This document shows positions 7,308 through 11,555 of a stretch of DNA of 11,555 nucleotides, piece after piece. The notes below the pieces were generated by a model. It made no database searches. It saw nothing but the letters and a program-made list of their open reading frames with translations, and had not been told where the DNA came from. Position numbers and translations under genes: made by a program. The stretch's first letter is position 1. Each line of letters starts with the position of its first letter. This DNA is from Deltaproteobacteria bacterium (lineage in GTDB: Bacteria; Desulfobacterota; Syntrophia; Syntrophales; UBA2192), in the NCBI GenBank assembly GCA_026388445.1, contig JAPLJU010000052.1, forward strand, positions 1-11,555. Reading direction: 5' to 3'.

Positions 7308-8504
7308 TTACTCAAGAAGTTTCTTAAAATCGAAGTTCGGATCGCCAAGCCGGGATTTTATGGATGAGATGTCTCTTCTGCTGCGAATGGCACTTTGAAT
7401 CTCATCGCTTCCCCGGATATCTCCGAAAAGGATGGCACCGGTTATCATGCTTTCCTGAAGAACAATCTTTCTGTAGACGAATTTTCTCCCATCGACATAG
7501 AGGATAGATTCTCTCTCCCCCTCACAGTCGATATCCCCCATGGAAACAAGGTTGATCCCGGCAACTTTAAGGGTGTTTGCGGGGATCGTCCCTTCATATT
7601 TCACTTCCCTGCCGGTCATGTTGGATCCGGCTATTCGTCCCTGTGCCATGGCGGCGGGCCATATCCCGTAGCATCGGCCCCGGTATTCGATCGCGTCACC
7701 CGCAGCATAGATATTCTCAATGGCTGTCCTCATCCGATCATCCACCTTCACGCCCCGATCCACTTCGATGCCGAGGGACTCCGCCAGGGTCACCTCCGGG
7801 CAGACACCCGCCGAGATGAGCACCATATCGGCTGTGAGTTTTTCACCTTCCTCGAGATAAATAGACAGGGCCTTTCCTTCAGCCGAGATCTTCATCACGT
7901 TCCGGTCCAGGTGAAAGTTGAAACCCATCAATTCCATCTGCTTCCGCAGAAGGGTTGCACCCCCCTCGTCCATCTGTCTCGGGAGAAGCCTCGGAGAGTG
8001 TTCCAGAAAAGACACTTTGAGGCCGAGCTTCCTCAATCCGTTCCCAGCTTCGAGTCCCAGAAGCCCGCCCCCGACGAGGATGACTTCTTTCGAGCTCCTT
8101 GCCTTTTCCCTGATTCGATCGGCATCCTCGACCGTCCGGAGGGTGAAAACACCCTCAAGGTCAACGCCCTCCAGGGGCAAGACGGTGGCGTTACCACCTG
8201 TCGCCAGAAGGAGTCTTTCATAGGGGTAATCCTTGCCGGTCACCGTCCGGACAGTTTTAGCTCCCGGATCGACTGTGACCACCTCTTCGGCGGGGTGGAA
8301 CTCCACACGGTTTTTCTCATACCAGGAAAAGTCATGAAGGGTGAACCTGCTGAGCTCCTTTTCACCCGAGAGGTACTCGGTCAGAGCCGGGGTGTAGTAG
8401 AAGGGATAACGGCTCTTGGTGAAGATGGTGATGGCCCCCTCGGCGTCCAGACGACGGATCATCTCCGCCGCCGAATTTCCCGCTACGCCGTTTCCTATTA
8501 ATAT
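7308..8504 (-). CDS. NAD(P)H/FAD-dependent oxidoreductase with non-standard start codon
   Basis: A member of the pyridine-nucleotide disulfide oxidoreductase-like class I family (rubredoxin reductase, NirB N-terminal type). These use NAD(P)H to reduce a small redox partner through FAD. Counting from the proposed start at 8504 (398 residues), the FAD motif GNGVAG is at 4-9, ATGG at 101-104, the NAD(P) motif GGGLLGLEA at 145-153, and the second FAD motif IYAAGDA at 265-271. It has no redox-active CxxxxC pair. The C-terminal 90 residues fit the rubredoxin-reductase-type dimer domain. The first standard ATG (8462) would remove the first FAD motif. The frame continues upstream for 14 codons that complete it, then meets TAA at 8505-8507. 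The only plausible initiators are ATA at 8504 or 8498. No ribosome site is visible, and a predicted promoter would give a very short leader. Either an unusual start or a start-codon lesion is possible. It is divergent from the tungstate cluster. Confidence 0.85.
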   Translation of the reverse strand: MLIGNGVAGNSAAEMIRRLDAEGAITIFTKSRYPFYYTPALTEYLSGEKELSRFTLHDFSWYEKNRVEFHPAEEVVTVDPGAKTVRTVTGKDYPYERLLLATGGNATVLPLEGVDLEGVFTLRTVEDADRIREKARSSKEVILVGGGLLGLEAGNGLRKLGLKVSFLEHSPRLLPRQMDEGGATLLRKQMELMGFNFHLDRNVMKISAEGKALSIYLEEGEKLTADMVLISAGVCPEVTLAESLGIEVDRGVKVDDRMRTAIENIYAAGDAIEYRGRCYGIWPAAMAQGRIAGSNMTGREVKYEGTIPANTLKVAGINLVSMGDIDCEGERESILYVDGRKFVYRKIVLQESMITGAILFGDIRGSDEIQSAIRSRRDISSIKSRLGDPNFDFKKLLE

Positions 8505-8508
8505 TTAG

Positions 8509-8537
8509 TTGATTTTTGAAATTATATTATCTATATT
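8509..8537 (+). promoter_or_regulatory. Predicted promoter of the regulator/tungstate cluster
   Basis: TTGATT (8509-8514) and TATATT (8532-8537) are 17 bases apart. The start point would be near 8544, just ahead of the AGGAGGAG ribosome site and the ATG at 8560. It overlaps the oppositely oriented promoter for the FAD oxidoreductase, so the two could compete or be controlled together. Confidence 0.55.
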
Positions 8538-8540
8538 TTC
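8518..8540. promoter_or_regulatory. Candidate operator: AT-rich near-palindrome
   Basis: The arms GAAATTATA (8518-8526) and TATATTTTC (8532-8540) are reverse complements at 8 of 9 positions around a 5-base centre. The element covers both predicted -10 boxes, one on each strand, which is a natural place for a repressor or autoregulator site. Binding by the adjacent HTH protein is a guess, and AT-rich sequence gives such dyads by chance fairly often. Confidence 0.35.
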
Positions 8541-8550
8541 ACCCCGTCAG
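8521..8550 (-). promoter_or_regulatory. Predicted promoter of the FAD oxidoreductase
   Basis: On the minus strand, CTGACG (8545-8550) and a perfect TATAAT (8521-8526) are 18 bases apart. Transcription would start near 8514, only about 10 bases before the ATA at 8504, so the message would be almost leaderless and without a ribosome site. The -35 box overlaps the ribosome site of the divergent gene. Confidence 0.5.
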
Positions 8551-8559
8551 GAGGAGATT

Positions 8560-9377
8560 ATGTCCGAGGAAATGATGAACACAAAAGAGCTAGCGGCCTA
8601 TCTGGGTATTCATGAAAAACAGGTCTACGCGCTTCTGAAGGCGGGCCGGATCCCAGGAACCCGGGTTACCGGGAAGTGGGTTTTTCCCAGAAAGACCATC
8701 GATGAATGGATTGAAGCGAGCGCGAGGGGCGGCCTCAAGGATGCCCGGGAAAAAAGCCGTAGAATTGAGGGAGCGCTCCTGGCAGCCGGCAGCAACGACC
8801 CGGTACTGGATTTGACATTGCCTGGACCCACCTGTTCGACCCGGAGACGGGCCGCTACAACACACCCTTCCTGGAGGGATACCTGCCCGGCATCAAGGCC
8901 GTCCTTGTCCATCTCTTCCGGCGGGAGCTGGGCATTGTCGCGGCGCCCGGCAATCCCCACGGAATCCGGGGATTCGATGATCTTGCGGTGGAGGGCATTC
9001 GATTCGTCAACCGACAGACAGGCTCCGGCACGAGGCTCCTGCTGGATTATCATCTGAAAAAGAACGGCATTCCTGCCGAGGCAATCAAGGGCTACGACCG
9101 CGAGGTGTACACCCACGTCGAGGTGGGCCTTTCGGTCCTGTCGGGCGAGGCCGATGCCGGGCTTGCGTCCGTGGCCGTCTCGAGGCTCATGGGGCTTCAC
9201 TTCATTGCCGTGACCCGCGAGGATTTCGACATGGTCGTGGGGCAATCGACATACTTCAGCAAAGGCGTCCAGGGCCTCGTGGAGGTTTTGCGCTCGGAGG
9301 GCTTACGCGAGCGCTTCGAGAAACTCGGGGGCTACGGCTTCGAGGATTCCGGGAAGATCCTTTACTCAAACATCTGA
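8560..9377 (+). pseudogene. HTH / periplasmic-binding-like regulator, broken by frameshifting deletion
   Basis: The ATG at 8560 follows AGGAGGAG (8549-8556). Residues 7-50 are an excisionase/MerR-type HTH (MNTKELAAYLGIHEKQVYAL, then RVTGKWVFPRKTIDEWI). The frame continues as GALLAAGSNDPVLD to residue 84 and then loses sense, ending at 9057. From 8808 a different frame reads GFDIAWTHLFDPETGRYN, then GNPHGIRGFDDL, VNRQTGSGTR and GLSVLSGEADAGLASVAV, ending in SGKILYSNI with a TGA at 9375. Together these are the two parts of the known HTH plus PBP-like (PF12727 type) regulator that often sits beside molybdate or tungstate transporters. From my memory of the family, about 30 residues belong between DPVLD and the DIAW segment, so this is a deletion with frameshift rather than a single-base slip. 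The joined product would be 271 residues against roughly 300. A 165-residue HTH-bearing product could still be made. Assembly error is an alternative. Confidence 0.82.
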
Positions 9378-9389
9378 AGGAGGAGCATC

Positions 9390-10247
9390 ATGAAAAAGTG
9401 GCTGTTGCCGGTGCTGTTGAGTTTTCTAATCCTCTTACCCGGTCTATGCTGGGCACAAAAAGGTGGTTTTGTCTTCATGGCCAGCACGATCGGCCCCGTT
9501 GACGCGGGGATTGTCGATGCCCTGGAAAATGCCTTCGAGAAAGAGACGGGGATCCGCGTTCGACACGTGGGAGCGGGCACCGGCGCCACGCTCAAGGTCG
9601 CGGAGAAAGGGAATATCGATCTGGTCATGGTCCACGCCAAAGTCCTGGAGGAGAAATTCGTGGCTGAAGGTTACGGGACGGAGCGGATCGACCTCATGTA
9701 TAACGACTTCGTCATCGTCGGCCCCGCTTCCGATCCGGCAAAAATCCGCGGTATGAAGACGGCAGCCGAGGCCCTGAAGGCCCTTGCGGCGAAACAGGCC
9801 CCCTTCGTCACGCGGGGCGACAAGTCGGGGACGCACGTGGCCGAGATGATCCTCTGGGAGGGTGCGGGCATCAAACCTGCCGGCGCCTGGTACGTCACCT
9901 ACGAGAAGGGCTCGGCCGGGAATGCCGCCACACTCAAGTACACCAATGAAAAACAGGCCTACACCCTCATCGACCGCGCCACCTACCTCTCACTGAAAAA
10001 GGACATCAAGCTCGACGTCCTGGTGGAGAAGGACAAGGCCATGCTGAACTATATCACCCTCATCCCCGTAAACCCCAAGAAATTCCCCCGCGCCAACTAC
10101 AAGGACACGATGACCTTCGTGAAATGGCTCACCCATCCCGACAAGGGCCAGAAGATCACCAGCGACTTCGGGAAGGATAAATACGGAAGCTCCCTCTTTT
10201 TCCCGAACTCGAATGCGTGGAGGAAAAAGCACGGGGTCAAGGGCTGA
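9390..10247 (+). CDS. TupA-like oxyanion-binding periplasmic protein (divergent paralogue)
   Basis: A 285-residue protein with a signal peptide (MKKWLLPVLLSFLILLPGLC, likely cut after WA at residue 22) and no lipobox, so it should be a soluble periplasmic binding protein for an ABC importer. The ribosome site AAGGAGGAG (9377-9385) overlaps the TGA of the broken regulator, suggesting one transcript and translational coupling. It aligns through its length with the next protein: NDFVIVGPASDPAKIRGM (105-122), the oxyanion loop TRGDKSGTH (141-149) and the terminal GSSLFFPNS. The N-terminal loop, however, is ASTIGPVDAG (31-40), where tungstate-binding TupA has TTTST. It probably binds an oxyanion in the tungstate/molybdate class, but the changed loop argues that its specificity differs from its neighbour's. 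The assignment to the TupA-like family is firm; the ligand is inferred. Confidence 0.9.
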   Translation: MKKWLLPVLLSFLILLPGLCWAQKGGFVFMASTIGPVDAGIVDALENAFEKETGIRVRHVGAGTGATLKVAEKGNIDLVMVHAKVLEEKFVAEGYGTERIDLMYNDFVIVGPASDPAKIRGMKTAAEALKALAAKQAPFVTRGDKSGTHVAEMILWEGAGIKPAGAWYVTYEKGSAGNAATLKYTNEKQAYTLIDRATYLSLKKDIKLDVLVEKDKAMLNYITLIPVNPKKFPRANYKDTMTFVKWLTHPDKGQKITSDFGKDKYGSSLFFPNSNAWRKKHGVKG

Positions 10248-10292
10248 TGTCCAATCTGAATGCACATCTTTCGAGTACAAGGAGGTAATCCT

Positions 10293-11162
10293 ATGAAATC
10301 CAGCAAGATACTGTTTGTTGCCGTTACCCTTCTGCTGGCTGCAGGGATGATCGTTTCGGCCGGCATTGCGCCCGCAGACGCGGCACGGGCCCAGAAAGCC
10401 GTCATCCTTGCCACAACGACGAGCACCCAGGATTCGGGGCTTCTCGACGTCCTGATTCCCATCTTCGAGAAAAAGACGGGCTACTTCGTGAAGACCATCG
10501 CCGTCGGATCCGGCCAAGCCATGGCCATGGGTCAAAAGGGCGAGGCCGATGTGCTCCTCGTCCACTCCCCCGCGGCCGAGAAGAAGTTCGCGGAGGAGGG
10601 TTACGGGGTGAACCGCCGTCTGATCATGCATAACGACTTCATCATCGTGGGCCCGCCCGGTGACCCCGCAGGGATCAGGGGCATGAAAAAGGCTTCCGAG
10701 GCCTTCAAGAAGATCGCCTCCTCGGGAAGCATCTTCATGTCCCGCGGCGACAACTCGGGAACCCACGCGAAGGAAAAGGACATCTGGAAAGCCGCCGGCG
10801 TGAAGGACGAGGGGGAGGAGTGGTACCAGCAGACGGGTCTCGGGATGGGTCAGACGCTGGCCGTTGCGGCCGAGAAGAAGACCTACGCGCTGGCCGACCG
10901 CGGAACCTATCTGGCCCTGAAGAAGAACCTCGGCCTCGACATCCTGGTGGAGGGTGACGCCATCCTCCTGAACATCTACCACGTCATCGAGATCAACCCC
11001 CGGAAGTGGCCCAAGGTGAACGCCACCGGGGCAAAGGCCTTCGCAGATTTCATGGTCTCGAAGGAAACACAGGGCATCATCAAGACCTTTGGTGTGGACA
11101 AGTTCGGCTCTCCCCTCTTCTTCCCCGATGCGGGCAAGAAGGTTGAGGACCTGGGAAAATAA
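10293..11162 (+). CDS. tupA: Tungstate ABC transporter, substrate-binding protein TupA
   Basis: A 289-residue periplasmic protein. The ATG at 10293 is used because AAGGAGG (10279-10285) sits 7 bases upstream; the in-frame ATG at 10260 would add 11 residues ahead of the signal peptide and lacks a ribosome site. The signal peptide MKSSKILFVAVTLLLAAGMI is followed by a probable cut after ADA at residue 30. The mature part opens with the TupA signature ATTTSTQDSGLLD (40-52). Further on are HNDFIIVGPPGDPAGI (113-128) and SRGDNSGTH (150-158). Arg151 and Thr157 have the same six-residue spacing as the ligand residues I recall from Desulfovibrio TupA. It delivers tungstate to TupB/TupC for tungsten enzymes such as formate dehydrogenases or aldehyde ferredoxin oxidoreductases. 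Its TAA directly abuts the TupB ATG. Specificity for tungstate over molybdate is inferred from family resemblance. Confidence 0.92.
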   Translation: MKSSKILFVAVTLLLAAGMIVSAGIAPADAARAQKAVILATTTSTQDSGLLDVLIPIFEKKTGYFVKTIAVGSGQAMAMGQKGEADVLLVHSPAAEKKFAEEGYGVNRRLIMHNDFIIVGPPGDPAGIRGMKKASEAFKKIASSGSIFMSRGDNSGTHAKEKDIWKAAGVKDEGEEWYQQTGLGMGQTLAVAAEKKTYALADRGTYLALKKNLGLDILVEGDAILLNIYHVIEINPRKWPKVNATGAKAFADFMVSKETQGIIKTFGVDKFGSPLFFPDAGKKVEDLGK

Positions 11163-11555
11163 ATGGACATTATCCTGGACGGTATCTGGAAGGCCTTCTA
11201 CCTGCTTTTCACCTTTGATGCCGAGGTACTCGGTATCACCTGGTTCTCCCTGAAGGTTTCCGGCACGGCAACCTTCATCAGTCTCTTCATCGGGATATCC
11301 GTGGGGACGGTGGTGGCCCTCACGCAATTCCCGGGGCGCAAGTTCGTGGTGAGCCTCATCAATACCGGGATGGCTCTGCCACCTGTGGTCGTGGGACTTT
11401 TCGTAACCATTTTTCTCTGGAGAAACGGCCCCCTCGGGTTCATGGAGATCCTCTATACGCCGGCTGCCATGATCATCGCCCAGGCGATCATCGCCACCCC
11501 CATCGTGACAGGGATATCGCTTGCGGCCATGCAGCAGCTTCCGAAGAAGCTCAGA
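11163..11555 (+). CDS. tupB: Tungstate ABC transporter permease TupB, N-terminal part
   Basis: An open frame of 131 codons starts at an ATG touching the TAA of tupA and runs off the right edge. Hydrophobic segments appear at about 18-31 (amphipathic, FDAEVLGITWFSLK), 33-53 (SGTATFISLFIGISVGTVVAL), 64-87 (VVSLINTGMALPPVVVGLFV onward) and 101-120 (AAMIIAQAIIATPIVTGISL), the pattern of a binding-protein-dependent permease. The segment NTGMALPPVVVGL is typical of TupB/ModB-like permeases. The conserved EAA loop that docks the ATPase would lie near the edge (AAMQQLPKKLR is probably its beginning). The zero-base junction with tupA indicates translational coupling. The ATPase gene tupC is expected just outside the window. 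Confidence 0.9.
   Translation, partial: MDIILDGIWKAFYLLFTFDAEVLGITWFSLKVSGTATFISLFIGISVGTVVALTQFPGRKFVVSLINTGMALPPVVVGLFVTIFLWRNGPLGFMEILYTPAAMIIAQAIIATPIVTGISLAAMQQLPKKLR

Noticed and set aside
7395..8501. Plus-strand open frame of 368 codons opposite the FAD oxidoreductase
   Set aside because: It is antisense to a gene with clear FAD and NAD motifs, has no recognisable domain or good ribosome site, and is explained by codon bias of the real gene.
8988..9377. GTG at 8988 as the start of a separate 129-residue protein
   Set aside because: The same frame encodes recognisable family sequence upstream, back to 8808, so the GTG is internal to the broken regulator.
9990..11327. Minus-strand open frame of 445 codons across the binding protein and permease genes
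   Set aside because: It crosses three well-supported plus-strand genes and their junctions, and its translation is low-complexity with many His, Gly and Asp residues, typical of an antisense shadow.

Overview
The window reads like chromosome of an anaerobic delta-proteobacterium-type organism (Desulfobacterota, perhaps a syntrophic or sulfate-reducing lineage). That placement is an inference from gene content: a multi-cluster Fe-S protein, two flavoprotein genes, a tungstate uptake cluster headed by an excisionase-type HTH/periplasmic-binding-like regulator, and dense moderately GC-rich coding with strong Shine-Dalgarno sites. No rRNA, tRNA, CRISPR array, insertion sequence or phage gene was seen.

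Left part (1-2847). A minus-strand hypothetical gene runs off the left edge (1-228). A mostly non-coding stretch of about 590 bases follows (229-814), holding hairpins but no gene I can support. Next comes a minus-strand pair: a winged-helix/4Fe-4S protein (1298-2641) and, 66 bases downstream, a small exported lipocalin-like protein (815-1231). A 200-base divergent promoter region separates these from hrpA.

Middle (2848-8504). A full-length hrpA DEAH-box RNA helicase gene (plus strand, TTG start) ends 5 bases from the tail of a convergent FMN-binding split-barrel gene (6816-7193). Upstream of that gene on the same strand is a pyridine-nucleotide/FAD oxidoreductase (7308-8504). Its N-terminal GxGxxG motif is intact, but it has no standard start codon: an in-frame TAA sits directly before the motif and the only plausible initiator is ATA.

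Right part (8508-11555). About 55 AT-rich bases carry overlapping divergent promoters and a near-palindrome. Then, all on the plus strand, come a transcription regulator gene broken by an internal frameshifting deletion, a divergent TupA-like binding protein, a canonical TupA tungstate-binding protein, and the start of the TupB permease, which runs off the right edge. In an intact system the regulator would sense a ligand with its binding-protein-like domain and control uptake of tungstate for tungsten-dependent oxidoreductases; here the sensor domain is disrupted. The most notable points are the regulator lesion, the non-standard start of the divergent flavoprotein, and the pair of binding proteins with different ligand-loop motifs.
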